A DNA stretch of 64,000 bases from Bradyrhizobium jicamae. GTDB taxonomy: Bacteria > Pseudomonadota > Alphaproteobacteria > Rhizobiales > Xanthobacteraceae. The notes beneath the pieces were generated by a model, which made no database searches, had not been told where the DNA came from, and worked only from the letters and a program-made list of their open reading frames with translations. This document shows positions 17,257 to 27,072 of the stretch, in pieces. The DNA is taken from contig NZ_JAFCKQ010000028.1 of assembly GCF_018130215.1 (NCBI RefSeq), forward strand, positions 29,640-93,639. The letters are read 5' to 3'. Positions within the stretch are counted from its first letter, which is position 1. Every line of letters starts with the position of its first letter. A program made the position numbers and the translations under genes.

Positions 17257-18273
17257 ATGAAGCGCGTTGTCAGTTCTGCCAAGGTCATCGTTGCGGCGTT
17301 AGGGCTTGCGGCCATCGCCGCGCCGGCCCTGGCGCAGCAGGGACTCGACGAGCCGTTCCAGAAACCGTTCAAGGAAGCTCTCGCCGGCAAGACGGTCGCC
17401 TATGTTCCGGTCGCCATGAATTTCGACCTGACCGAAGGCTGGTACGCCGGCATGAAGAAGGAGCTCGAGCCCTACGGCGTGAAGTTCGAGATCCGTGACC
17501 CGAACTGGAACACCAATGCCGGCGCGCAGGCGGTGACCTCGCTGATCTCCGAGAAGCCGGCCGTGATGATCATCCACAATCCGGACGTGCAGACCTATGC
17601 GAAGCTGCTGCAGCGTGCCGAGAATGAGGGCATCTACGTCATCCAGATCAACATGGGCTCGGCCTATCGCAGCTCGGCCTTCGTCGGCGCCAACTGGATC
17701 GAGATCGGCGAGCGGGACACCGATGCGGTGGTCAAGTCCTGCCAGGGCAAGTCGAACAAGATCGCGATCGTGCAGGGCGCACTGTCGGCGGCGGCGAGCG
17801 CCTACACGCTGAAGGGAGTCGAGAACGTTCTCGCCAAGCATCCGGAGATCAAGGTGGTATCGAGCCAGGCGGCGGATTGGGATGCGGCGAAGGCCAAGGC
17901 GATCACCCAGACCGTGCTCAAGCAGAATCCGGACCTCTGCGGCATCGTCGGCTTCTGGGACGGCATGGACATCGGCACCGCGGCGGCGGTCAAGGAAGCC
18001 GGCCTCACCGGAAAGGTGTTCGTCGCGACCTCCGGCGGCGGCGAGCGCAAGGGCGCCTGCGAGCTCGTCAAGTCCGGCGCCTTCGACCTCAACCTGAGCT
18101 ACGACGTGCCGACGCAGGCCGCTGATCTCGCCGCCATGATCAAGTGGCTGCTGTCGTCCGGTGCCAAGGCCGGCTCGGTCAAGGGATCGGCCTACACCAC
18201 GCTGGTGCCGATCACCAAGGAGAACGCCGACAGCGCGACCGCCTGCTGGAATCTCAGCGATCTGAAGAAATAG
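17257..18273 (+). CDS. Periplasmic sugar-binding protein of the ABC importer (RbsB type)
   Basis: A 338-residue type I binding protein with a signal peptide cleaved after APALAQ. It has the cluster-B layout, for example VMIIHNPDVQTYAKLLQRAE for the first lobe and GIVGFWDGMDIGTAAAVKEAG for the second. GGAGGAAGC before 17257 fixes the start; an ATG at 17224 is upstream. It should deliver the substrate to the two permeases around it. The unusual companions, two SMP-30-like propellers, hint at a lactone or aldonate substrate rather than a simple pentose. Confidence 0.85.
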   Translation: MKRVVSSAKVIVAALGLAAIAAPALAQQGLDEPFQKPFKEALAGKTVAYVPVAMNFDLTEGWYAGMKKELEPYGVKFEIRDPNWNTNAGAQAVTSLISEKPAVMIIHNPDVQTYAKLLQRAENEGIYVIQINMGSAYRSSAFVGANWIEIGERDTDAVVKSCQGKSNKIAIVQGALSAAASAYTLKGVENVLAKHPEIKVVSSQAADWDAAKAKAITQTVLKQNPDLCGIVGFWDGMDIGTAAAVKEAGLTGKVFVATSGGGERKGACELVKSGAFDLNLSYDVPTQAADLAAMIKWLLSSGAKAGSVKGSAYTTLVPITKENADSATACWNLSDLKK

Positions 18274-18348
18274 TCCGGCCCCCTCCGCATGGCGTCCCGG
18301 ATCCGGCTGACCCGGGACGCCAATCACCGATATCCAACGCCTGCTGGA

Positions 18349-20472
18349 ATGCCGATGCGCGACACCCTGACGAGCCTGCGTTACCGCTATTGGCCTGATC
18401 ATCTGCTCGGAGAGATCCTGTCCAAGCGGTGGACCGAGACCGCGATCCCGGTCATCCTCCTGCTGATTGTCGGCTTCGCGCTCAGCCAGTCCATCGATCA
18501 TTTCCTGTCGCCGGCGAGCCTTGCCGATACCGCGCGCCAGGCCGGCGAGATCGGCTTCATCGGTCTCGGCATGGCGCTCGTCGTCATCGTTGGCGGCATT
18601 GACCTTTCGGTCGGGTCGATCTTCGCGCTGACGGATTTCTGCGCGCTCTATCTGCTCGACGTGCTCAACTGGCCGGTGCCCGCGGTGGTCGCCGCCACCC
18701 TCGTCTGCGGCGCGCTGTTGGGTGCCGTCAACGGCGTCCTGATCGGCTATATGCGCTTGCGCGCCTTCATCACCACGCTGATCACCCTGATCATCTACCG
18801 CTCGGCCTTCGACCTGCTGATCCAGCGCTACTCCAACGCCATTGCCGCCGCCTTCCCCGACATCCCCTCCTGGAACTTCATCGGCGGCGGCGACGTGTTC
18901 GGCATTCCGAGCGTGGCACTGGTCTATATCGCGATCGCCATCTTCGGCCACATCTTCATGACGCGGCTGCGCCCGGGCTGGCACATTACCGCGATCGGCG
19001 GCTCGCGCCGCTCGGCCTATAACTCCGGCATTCCGGTTCGCCGCACCATCGCGCTTTGCTACGTCGCGAGCGGCGTGCTCACCAGCATCGCCGCGCTGTT
19101 CTTCGCCGCGCGTCTCGGCACTGTCGGCGGCGACATCGGCGTCGGCCTCGAGGTGATCGTGCTGACCGCGACCGTGCTCGGCGGCATCACTCTCGGCGGC
19201 GGCAAGGGCTCGGTCGCCAAATCGCTGGTCGGCGTCCTGATCGTGCTGCTGATCACCAACGGCCTGACGACGCTCAATGCGCGCGGCGGCATCAACCGCA
19301 TGGCGCTCGCCGGCATCCTGCTGGTCGCCGCCATGGTCGACATCCGCTGGCAGAAGAACCGCACCCGCATCATCAGCAAGGTCTATGTCGCGCCGACCTA
19401 TCACGCGCTCCCGCCACCGCCGGCAACCGAGATCGGCCGGGGCGGCCCGTTCGAGCAGAACGACAAGCTGCGCGATGTCACGCTGATCGGCCTCGGCCGC
19501 ATCGAGGCGCCGGAGGACGTGATCCTCGACCGCAACGACAATCTCTACGCCGGCTCGCGCCATGGCGACATCATCCGCTTCTTCGCACCGGACTATCAGC
19601 GGATGGAGGTGTTCGCCCATATCGGCGGCCAGCCGCTCGGCATGGCCTTCGACCGGCAGGACAATCTCTATGTCTGCATCGGCGGCATGGGGCTTTACCG
19701 CATCAAGCCCGACGGCACCGTCGAGAAGGCCACCGACGAGACCAACCGCAGCATGCATTCGGTCAACGACGACAGCCGCCTGCGGCTCGCCGACGACCTC
19801 GACATCACCGATGACGGACTGATCTTCTTCTCCGAAGCCACCGTGCGCTACGAAATGGACGAGTGGCCGATCGACGGCCTCGAGGCGCGCGGCAACGGCC
19901 GCATCATCTGCTACGACACCAAGACCGGCAACACCCATACCGCACTGCGCGGTCTCAAATTCCCGAACGGGATCTGCGTCGCCAGCGACGGCCAGTCGAT
20001 CCTGTTCGCCGAAACCTTCGGCTGCTCGATCAAGCGCTTCTGGTTTGCCGGCGCCAAGAAGGGCACGGTCGAGGTCGTTATGGACAATCTGCCCGGCTAT
20101 CCTGACAACATCAATCTCGCCTCGGACGGCAATTACTGGCTGGCGCTGGTCGGGATGCGCAGCCCCTCGCTCGACCTCGCCTGGAAGATGCCCGGCTTCC
20201 GCCGCCGCATGGCCAAGCGGGTTCCGGTCGACGAATGGCTGTTCCCCAACATCAACACCGGCTGCGTCGTCAAGTTCAACGAGCAGGGCAAGATACTCGA
20301 ATCGTTCTGGGACCTGCGCGGCGAAAATCACCCGATGATCACGTCGATGCGTGAGCATCGCGGCTATCTCTATCTCGGCGGCATCGCCAACAACCGGATC
20401 GGCCGCTACAAGCTCGACAACGCCGACCCGAACTACGTGCAGTATGACAGGCGATGGGGGAAGCTGTCGTGA
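18349..20472 (+). CDS. Fusion: RbsC-type ABC permease with a C-terminal SMP-30/strictosidine-synthase-like beta-propeller
   Basis: Residues 1 to about 335 of this 707-residue protein are a full ribose-type permease with the motifs VVIVGGIDLSVGSIFAL and VLGGITLGGGKG. A Pro-rich linker (about 345-372, HALPPPPATEIGRGG) joins it to a 335-residue propeller containing APEDVILDRNDNLYAGSRHG, LGMAFDRQDNLYVCIGG, LKFPNGICVASDG and GYPDNINLASDGNYWLAL. These are repeats of the SMP-30/gluconolactonase/strictosidine synthase superfamily. There is no stop or frameshift in the join, and codon use is uniform. RbsC-type permeases end in the cytosol, so the propeller probably faces inward and may act on the substrate as it enters. 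The start (ATG 18349, or 18355 or 18289) is uncertain. Confidence 0.85.
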   Translation: MPMRDTLTSLRYRYWPDHLLGEILSKRWTETAIPVILLLIVGFALSQSIDHFLSPASLADTARQAGEIGFIGLGMALVVIVGGIDLSVGSIFALTDFCALYLLDVLNWPVPAVVAATLVCGALLGAVNGVLIGYMRLRAFITTLITLIIYRSAFDLLIQRYSNAIAAAFPDIPSWNFIGGGDVFGIPSVALVYIAIAIFGHIFMTRLRPGWHITAIGGSRRSAYNSGIPVRRTIALCYVASGVLTSIAALFFAARLGTVGGDIGVGLEVIVLTATVLGGITLGGGKGSVAKSLVGVLIVLLITNGLTTLNARGGINRMALAGILLVAAMVDIRWQKNRTRIISKVYVAPTYHALPPPPATEIGRGGPFEQNDKLRDVTLIGLGRIEAPEDVILDRNDNLYAGSRHGDIIRFFAPDYQRMEVFAHIGGQPLGMAFDRQDNLYVCIGGMGLYRIKPDGTVEKATDETNRSMHSVNDDSRLRLADDLDITDDGLIFFSEATVRYEMDEWPIDGLEARGNGRIICYDTKTGNTHTALRGLKFPNGICVASDGQSILFAETFGCSIKRFWFAGAKKGTVEVVMDNLPGYPDNINLASDGNYWLALVGMRSPSLDLAWKMPGFRRRMAKRVPVDEWLFPNINTGCVVKFNEQGKILESFWDLRGENHPMITSMREHRGYLYLGGIANNRIGRYKLDNADPNYVQYDRRWGKLS

Positions 20473-21566
20473 TTGCGGCCGTCAGAGATTTCGCCAACCG
20501 CTTCCTCGGGCGCGGCGAAGCCACCATCACCGTGCCGTCCTTCGACGGCGCGCTGAAGCCGAACCAGAAGCTGGAGTCCGCGACGACCTTGCTGGAATGC
20601 GAGGCGCCCGAGGATTTCGCAACCGATGGCCGCAACCTCTATCTCGCCGACGGCCGGCGCCTGCTGCGCCTCGACGGCAGCACGGCAACGGAAATCCGCA
20701 GCTTCGAGCAGCCGATCTCGGCACTGTGCTCACTTGCGAACGGAGGCATTGCGGTCGCGCTCGGCGGCCGCGAGGTGAGCCTCTATTCCGATCCCGCGTC
20801 GAGCGCGCCGAGCCTGACTTTCAACGACGCCACCTTCAACGCTATCAACGCGCTGGCGCTGGCGAGCGACGGCGCCCTGATCGCGACCGACGGCTCCATC
20901 ACCTGTGGCGTCGACGACTGGCCACGCGACCTGATGGAACTCAACCGCAGCGGCCGCGTCTTCCGGCTCGATCCCAGGACCGGATCGGCCAAGCCGATTG
21001 CCTCCCGGCTCGGTTACGCCTTCGGTACCTGCGCACACAGGGACGGGGTGCTGGTCAGCGAGAGCTGGCGCCATCGTCTTGTTTTCGTCAGGGACGGACA
21101 GTCGCCGCAGGTCGTGCTGGGTCACCTCCCCGTCTATCCGTCGCGGCTGTCGAAGGCGGCCGGCGGCGGCTATTGGCTGACGGCCTTCACGGCGCGCACC
21201 CAGCTCATCGAGTTCGTGCTGCGCGAGCCGGCCTACCGGCGACGCATGATGGCCGAGATCGATCCGGCCTATTGGGTCGCGCCCCGCCTGCGCTCGGGCT
21301 TCTCGTTCAAGGAGCCGATGCAAGGCGCACACATCAAGACCATGGGCGTCATCAAGCCGTGGGCGCCGCCGCGTTCCTATGGCCTCGTCATTCGCCTTGG
21401 CGAAGACGGCAAGCCGCTCTACTCGCTGCACAGCCGGGTCGACGGCATCAATCACGGCGTCGTCGCGGCCGTCGAGGTCGGCAGCGACCTCATGCTGATT
21501 GCCAAGGGACCGGGCCGAATCCTGAAACTGCCCCTGGCCGGGCTTGCCGAGGAGTTCGGCGCATGA
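20469..21566 (+). CDS. Strictosidine-synthase/SMP-30-like beta-propeller protein
   Basis: A 365-residue cytosolic propeller, similar in plan to the C-terminal half of the preceding fusion: CEAPEDFATDGRNLYLADGR, ALASDGALIATDGS, RLGYAFGTCAHRDG and VYPSRLSKAAGGGYWLTAF. Both share the unusual 'WP.D...NRSGR' and 'EPAYRRRM' type segments. GTG 20469 overlaps the upstream stop (GTGA) and has GGGGGAAG before it; an in-frame ATG at 20454 would add five residues. The pair may form a two-propeller lactonase/esterase unit. Whether it is catalytic cannot be seen from motifs. Confidence 0.75.
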   Translation: MIAAVRDFANRFLGRGEATITVPSFDGALKPNQKLESATTLLECEAPEDFATDGRNLYLADGRRLLRLDGSTATEIRSFEQPISALCSLANGGIAVALGGREVSLYSDPASSAPSLTFNDATFNAINALALASDGALIATDGSITCGVDDWPRDLMELNRSGRVFRLDPRTGSAKPIASRLGYAFGTCAHRDGVLVSESWRHRLVFVRDGQSPQVVLGHLPVYPSRLSKAAGGGYWLTAFTARTQLIEFVLREPAYRRRMMAEIDPAYWVAPRLRSGFSFKEPMQGAHIKTMGVIKPWAPPRSYGLVIRLGEDGKPLYSLHSRVDGINHGVVAAVEVGSDLMLIAKGPGRILKLPLAGLAEEFGA

Positions 21567-23059
21567 CCGACATCGTGTTGTCCCTGCGCAAGGCGACCAA
21601 GCTCTATGCCGGCGTCCCCGCCATCGAGGGCGTCGACTTCGATCTCCGCCGCGGCGAGATCCACGCGCTGGTCGGCGAGAACGGCGCCGGCAAGTCGACC
21701 CTCACAAAGGTCATGGCTGGTGTCGTGACATTGACCTCGGGCAGCATGACTGTCGACGGCGCGGAGGTCACCCCACGAACGCCGCTGGAGGCCCGCAACC
21801 TCGGCATCGCCATGGTATTCCAGGAAAACAGCCTGGTGCCGACCATGACCGTGGCGCAGAATCTCTTCCTCGGGCAGGAGAAGTTCTACAATCGCCTGCG
21901 CGGCATCTACATCGCCGCACAGCAATTCCTGCAATCGCTCAATTTCGACGTCACGCCGACCGCGACCGTCGGTGCACTTGGCGCCGCCAAGAAGCAGATG
22001 GTGGAGATTGCGCGCGCGGTCCTGCACAAGGCCAAGGTGATCATCTTCGACGAGCCGACCGCAACCCTTACTCCGGAGGAGAAGAAATACTTCTTCGACC
22101 TCGTCCGTGACCTGAAGAAGCGCGGCGTCTCGATCGTCTTCATATCGCATGCGCTGGAGGAGGCGCTGCTGCTTGCCGACCGCATTACCGTGCTGCGCGA
22201 CGGCAAGCACGTCGTCACCGACGACGCCGCAAAGTTCGATCGCGCGGCGATCGTGCAGGCAATGGTCGGGCGCGACCTCTCCAATACCCTTTACGGCGCA
22301 AGGAAGAGCAGCGTTCGTCCGGCCGGTGCGCGCGTTCTCACGGTGCAAAATCTCAAGATGGCGCCGATGGTGAAGAACAATTCGCTGTCGGTGTTTGCCG
22401 GCCAGATCACCGGCGTGTTCGGCCTCGTCGGCGCCGGCCGGACCGAGACGTTCAAGATCGTCTCGGGCGTATTGAAGCGCGATTTCTTCCATGGCGGCGA
22501 GATCCTGCTGCACGACAAGCCGGTGCGTTACCGCGTGCCCGCGCCCGCCGTGAAGGCCGGCATCGCCTATGTAACCGAGGATCGCAAGGTCGAGGGCTTC
22601 TTCGAGACCTCCTCGATCGCCCGCAACATCTATCTCGGGCTGCTCTCCAAGTTCCCGAGAGGACGGATGATGCTGTCACGGCGCGAGACCAACAAGGTCG
22701 GCAAGTCCTGGATCGAACGGCTGAAGGTGCGCGCCATCGGCGACGAGGCCAAGGTCGTCGAGCTCTCGGGCGGCAACCAGCAGAAGGTCGTGATCGCCAA
22801 ATCGCTGGTGCAGGAGCCGGACCTGATCATCTTCGACGAGCCGACGCGCGGTGTCGACGTCGGCGCCATCGTCGAGATCCACGAGCTGATCAACCACCTC
22901 GCCGACGAAGGCAAGGCGGTGGTGGTGATCTCGTCCTACCTGCCCGAGATCATGGCGCTCTCCGACCGCATCCTGGTATCGCGACAGGGCAAGGTGGTCG
23001 AGGAGTTCTCCGCGCTGGAAGCGACGGAGGAGAGGATCATGTACGCGGCCATCCATTGA
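21563..23059 (+). CDS. Ribose-type (RbsA family) ABC importer ATPase
   Basis: A 498-residue protein with two ATP-binding cassettes. The first has Walker A GENGAGKST and Walker B VIIFDEPTATLT, but its signature is LGAAKKQ instead of LSxGxxQ. The second has a degenerate Walker A (GLVGAGRTE), which is normal for the family, then a proper LSGGNQQKV signature and LIIFDEPTRGVD. The ATGA overlap with the propeller gene ties it to the operon. It energises import by the two permeases. Confidence 0.87.
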   Translation: MTDIVLSLRKATKLYAGVPAIEGVDFDLRRGEIHALVGENGAGKSTLTKVMAGVVTLTSGSMTVDGAEVTPRTPLEARNLGIAMVFQENSLVPTMTVAQNLFLGQEKFYNRLRGIYIAAQQFLQSLNFDVTPTATVGALGAAKKQMVEIARAVLHKAKVIIFDEPTATLTPEEKKYFFDLVRDLKKRGVSIVFISHALEEALLLADRITVLRDGKHVVTDDAAKFDRAAIVQAMVGRDLSNTLYGARKSSVRPAGARVLTVQNLKMAPMVKNNSLSVFAGQITGVFGLVGAGRTETFKIVSGVLKRDFFHGGEILLHDKPVRYRVPAPAVKAGIAYVTEDRKVEGFFETSSIARNIYLGLLSKFPRGRMMLSRRETNKVGKSWIERLKVRAIGDEAKVVELSGGNQQKVVIAKSLVQEPDLIIFDEPTRGVDVGAIVEIHELINHLADEGKAVVVISSYLPEIMALSDRILVSRQGKVVEEFSALEATEERIMYAAIH

Positions 23060-23084
23060 TCGGTGAAGCTATCCCGCCTCGGGG

Positions 23085-24029
23085 TCACCTCAAGGCCGAG
23101 ACAGGATCGGTCGGATCGGAGGGCACGTCGCATTCATCGCCTCTGGTCGGCGTGATCCCGGTGGTGAGCGGAGGCCGGGTCTGGTGGAAAAGCAGATAGA
23201 GCGCGCGTGGATTGGTCGTCAGATAGCGCCAGAGCAATCGGCGCGGCTCGAGCCAGACCCGCCAGGCCCATTCCAGTCCCACGTGCTGCATCCATTTCGG
23301 CGCTCGCGCGTGGCGGCCAGACAGGAAGTTGAACAATCCTCCCGACGTCTTGATGGCGCCCACATTGCCGAGCCGCGGCATGAACTCTTCGACGAACGCC
23401 TGCTCGTGGGGCACGCCAAGTCCGACCCAGAGGAAGGCCGGCGCCAGAGCGTTGATCTCGTCGACCTTGGACTGCAACGCCTCGCCGCGAAGATAGCCAT
23501 GCGAATGGCCGATGATCTTGAGCCTCGGATACATCCTGCGGACGTTGTCGACCGCCGCCCGGTTCTCGGCTTCATTGGCACCGAACATGTAGAAGCTCAG
23601 CCCCTGCGCCTCTGCTTTGCGCGCAACGACATGGAACAGGTCCGTCGTGGCGACGCGTTCTGGAAGCGGCTTCGGCAGCCTCAGCTTCGATACGGTGACC
23701 AGCGGCTGGCCGTCGGCGTTGATCAGATCGGCGGCGCGAAACAGCCGGTCGATCATCGGTTCGGTCGAACAGCGCGACAGCACCTCGCCATTCGCCGAAG
23801 TCAGATACAGGGGCCGGCCGACGCGTCGACGCGGATGCACCATGTCGATCATGAAGTCAGCGGTTTGCTCGAGATCAAGCACCGCCAGTCGCAGGCCGCC
23901 GATCGTCGCCCTGGGGACACTTGCGGTCGCAGCCCTGCCGACCGGGTTGGCGCGCCGGTCGCGCACGCCCGCCATTCCAGTCCGCGTTGATGATCGTGCG
24001 CGTACGTCCGCGGCGGGTGCCGCCGGCAT
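23085..24029 (-). CDS. WecG/TagA-family (GT26) glycosyltransferase
   Basis: The conserved GT26 core is plain: PLYLTSANGEVLSR, NADGQPLV, SFYMFGANE, FLWVGLGVPHEQAFVEEF and the C-terminal GLFNFLSGRHARAPKWMQ...GLEWAWRVWLEPRRLLWRYL. These enzymes add N-acetylmannosaminuronate or a similar sugar to a lipid-linked intermediate in surface polysaccharide synthesis. It stands alone, between two sugar-transport operons and converging with the ABC operon on the other strand. The start is doubtful: ATG 24029 (314 residues) or ATG 23975 (296 residues), neither with a good ribosome site. Confidence 0.75.
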   Translation of the reverse strand: MPAAPAADVRARSSTRTGMAGVRDRRANPVGRAATASVPRATIGGLRLAVLDLEQTADFMIDMVHPRRRVGRPLYLTSANGEVLSRCSTEPMIDRLFRAADLINADGQPLVTVSKLRLPKPLPERVATTDLFHVVARKAEAQGLSFYMFGANEAENRAAVDNVRRMYPRLKIIGHSHGYLRGEALQSKVDEINALAPAFLWVGLGVPHEQAFVEEFMPRLGNVGAIKTSGGLFNFLSGRHARAPKWMQHVGLEWAWRVWLEPRRLLWRYLTTNPRALYLLFHQTRPPLTTGITPTRGDECDVPSDPTDPVSALR

Positions 24030-24403
24030 GCCGGGCGAAGTGTCGTGAATCCGGACAGGCGGGACAACCTTACCGGAATCGGCACACCGAGCGTGTGCAA
24101 GGTCATCTCGCGGCACTAAAATAGTGTCGAAGACGCAGGCTTTTTGACTTTGGCTCAAGATACTCACCGGACTTCCAATGCTTGCGCGAATGGAACTGCA
24201 ATATCCGGTCCAGATCCGCCTTCGCTGCCACGTGGATCTGCGGTGGCCGCACGGCGTCGTTAACCATGGCGGCACGAAATGCGAGCCCGGCCGTACATCG
24301 AAAACAACGGCGGTCACCGTTTTGGGATTGGCATCACGCGGCGGCAGCGAAGGTGATTGCAAGGCGCGCGCAATGCCACGCAGATCGCCGCGATCGTGGG
24401 ACG
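24030..24403. other. Gene-free interval upstream of the glycosyltransferase
   Basis: The glycosyltransferase frame stays open through this stretch but its translation is low-complexity and shows no domain, so I regard it as non-coding leader plus the 3' flank of the importer ATPase. It contains a short A/T-rich patch near 24115-24150. I found no convincing promoter, RNA or repeat. Confidence 0.4.
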
Positions 24404-25501
<1,098 letters not shown>

Positions 25502-25539
25502 GGAGTGGTTTTCTGTCTCTCGCAGAGTAAGCGTTGAGG

Positions 25540-25567
25540 CCCGGACGACGCTCGCGCGTCACCCGGG
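25540..25567 (-). other. Intergenic hairpin between binding-protein and ATPase genes
   Basis: CCCGG-AC-GACGC-TCGC-GCGTC-AC-CCGGG forms two perfect 5-bp stem parts around a 2x2 mismatch. There is no T-tract, so mRNA stabilisation of the upstream binding-protein message is more likely than termination. Confidence 0.45.
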
Positions 25568-25583
25568 TCCTTTCATTAGCATG

Positions 25584-27044
25584 CTAGTTCTTGGGTGGCA
25601 GGCCCATCGCCGCACGATAGGCGGCGAGCTGCTTGGCCCGGCCGAACTCGTCGGTCAGCCGGTTCCACTCCTTCGCCATCGCATCGAGCGCAGCCTGCGG
25701 CGTGGTCTGGCCGGCCAGCGCCTTGCCGAGCTCGATTTCGACCACCTCGGTGTAGGAGAAATAGCCGGGCAGACGCATGTCGAGCGCGACGTTCTTGGCG
25801 TTGATCGAGTCCGACTGCGCGCCGAGATATTCCTTGGCCTCTTCAGGCGTGAAGATCTTGCTCCAAAGCTGCAGATTGGCCGTGTGCGATTTGCGATAGG
25901 GGTTGACGCCGCTGCCGCCGGTGATCGCCGCCTGGCCCGAGACTTCGGGGCTGGTCAGCGTCTTGACGAAGTCCCATGCCGCCTGCTGGTTCTTGCCTGC
26001 CTTCGGCACCGCGATCTGCCAGCCGCCGAACGCCATGAACGGACCGGGCAGCACGGACGGGAACTTGTCCCACGTCTTTGTCTTGGCGTTCCATATCTGG
26101 TCCGATCCGGGCAGCATCGCCGAGCCGACCTTGCCCGAAATCTTCGACTGCTTGGGGTCGGCCGCAATCACGCCGGTATCGCCCCAGCCGATCGACTCCG
26201 CCACCTGGCCGCCGGCCACCGCCGCGTTCACCTCGCCGAACGAGAAGTTCAGCGCGTTCGGCGGTCCGAGCTTGGAGGCGCGGATATATTCCTCAAGCCC
26301 CTTCACCCAGCCCGGATTGTTGATCTGGGCGTCCATGGTTTCGGGGTCGAAGAACATCGCGCCCGGATAATTCGGGTTGTTGGTGTAGGCCGCTGCGTGG
26401 CTGAAGAAGAACCAGAACTGCTGGCCGCCGCGGCGGAAGGCTTCCGCCGTCCCCCACAGCCCCTTGTCGGGACGCTGGAAGAACTCGGCGATGTCGAGAT
26501 ACTGCTTCCAGGTCTTCGGCGGCGCGAGGTCGTAGCCATATTTGGCCTTGAAGGCGTCCTTCTCCTTGGGATCGCTGAACAGATCGGTGCGATAGGTGTA
26601 GGTGTGGACATCGCCGTCCATCGATTGCGAATAGATCTTGCCTTCCCACACCATCAGCCGTTCGCGATAGGCGGGCTCGATGTCGTCCCAATCCTTGCCG
26701 GACTGCATGTCCTTCGGCATCTCGCTGAGATACGGAACGAAGTCCGGCAGCCAGGCCGGCGCGAAGCTGACCAGATCGAATGTCGCATCCGACGCGGTGA
26801 GCGAGGTCGCGATCTTCGGGTAGAGCTCCGACCACGGAAACTCCACGACATTGACCTTGCCGCAGGTCTTCTTGGCCCATTCGTCGGCACCGGCCTTGAG
26901 CGCGGACGCAATGTAGGGCCCGGTCTGCGATGCCACCGTAAGCGTGACACCCGTATAGTCCGGGCTGCAGGCCGCATTTGCCTGACTCACGGCACAGGCA
27001 GTCGCGAGTGAGGTCGCAAGCATCAGGAACGTTCGTCGCAACAT
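25584..27044 (-). CDS. Extracellular solute-binding protein of a MalFGK-type importer
   Basis: A 486-residue carbohydrate-binding protein of the MalE/UgpB class. A signal peptide is cleaved near SQANAACSP. Typical segments are VASQTGPYIASALKAGADEW near the N-terminus and GPFMAFGGWQIAVPKAGKNQ later in the chain. GGGAGGA precedes the ATG. It lies between the MalG-type permease and the ATPase. As the deoC operon's capture protein it may bind a deoxynucleoside or a pentose derivative; no ligand can be read from the sequence. Confidence 0.86.
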   Translation of the reverse strand: MLRRTFLMLATSLATACAVSQANAACSPDYTGVTLTVASQTGPYIASALKAGADEWAKKTCGKVNVVEFPWSELYPKIATSLTASDATFDLVSFAPAWLPDFVPYLSEMPKDMQSGKDWDDIEPAYRERLMVWEGKIYSQSMDGDVHTYTYRTDLFSDPKEKDAFKAKYGYDLAPPKTWKQYLDIAEFFQRPDKGLWGTAEAFRRGGQQFWFFFSHAAAYTNNPNYPGAMFFDPETMDAQINNPGWVKGLEEYIRASKLGPPNALNFSFGEVNAAVAGGQVAESIGWGDTGVIAADPKQSKISGKVGSAMLPGSDQIWNAKTKTWDKFPSVLPGPFMAFGGWQIAVPKAGKNQQAAWDFVKTLTSPEVSGQAAITGGSGVNPYRKSHTANLQLWSKIFTPEEAKEYLGAQSDSINAKNVALDMRLPGYFSYTEVVEIELGKALAGQTTPQAALDAMAKEWNRLTDEFGRAKQLAAYRAAMGLPPKN

Positions 27045-27072
27045 GGTCTAGTCCTCCCTATTCTCAGTTTTC

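Noticed and set aside
17299..20358. A 1019-codon minus-strand frame across the ABC operon
   Set aside because: It spans several well-supported genes antisense, is His/Asp/Arg/Gln-rich and matches nothing I know.
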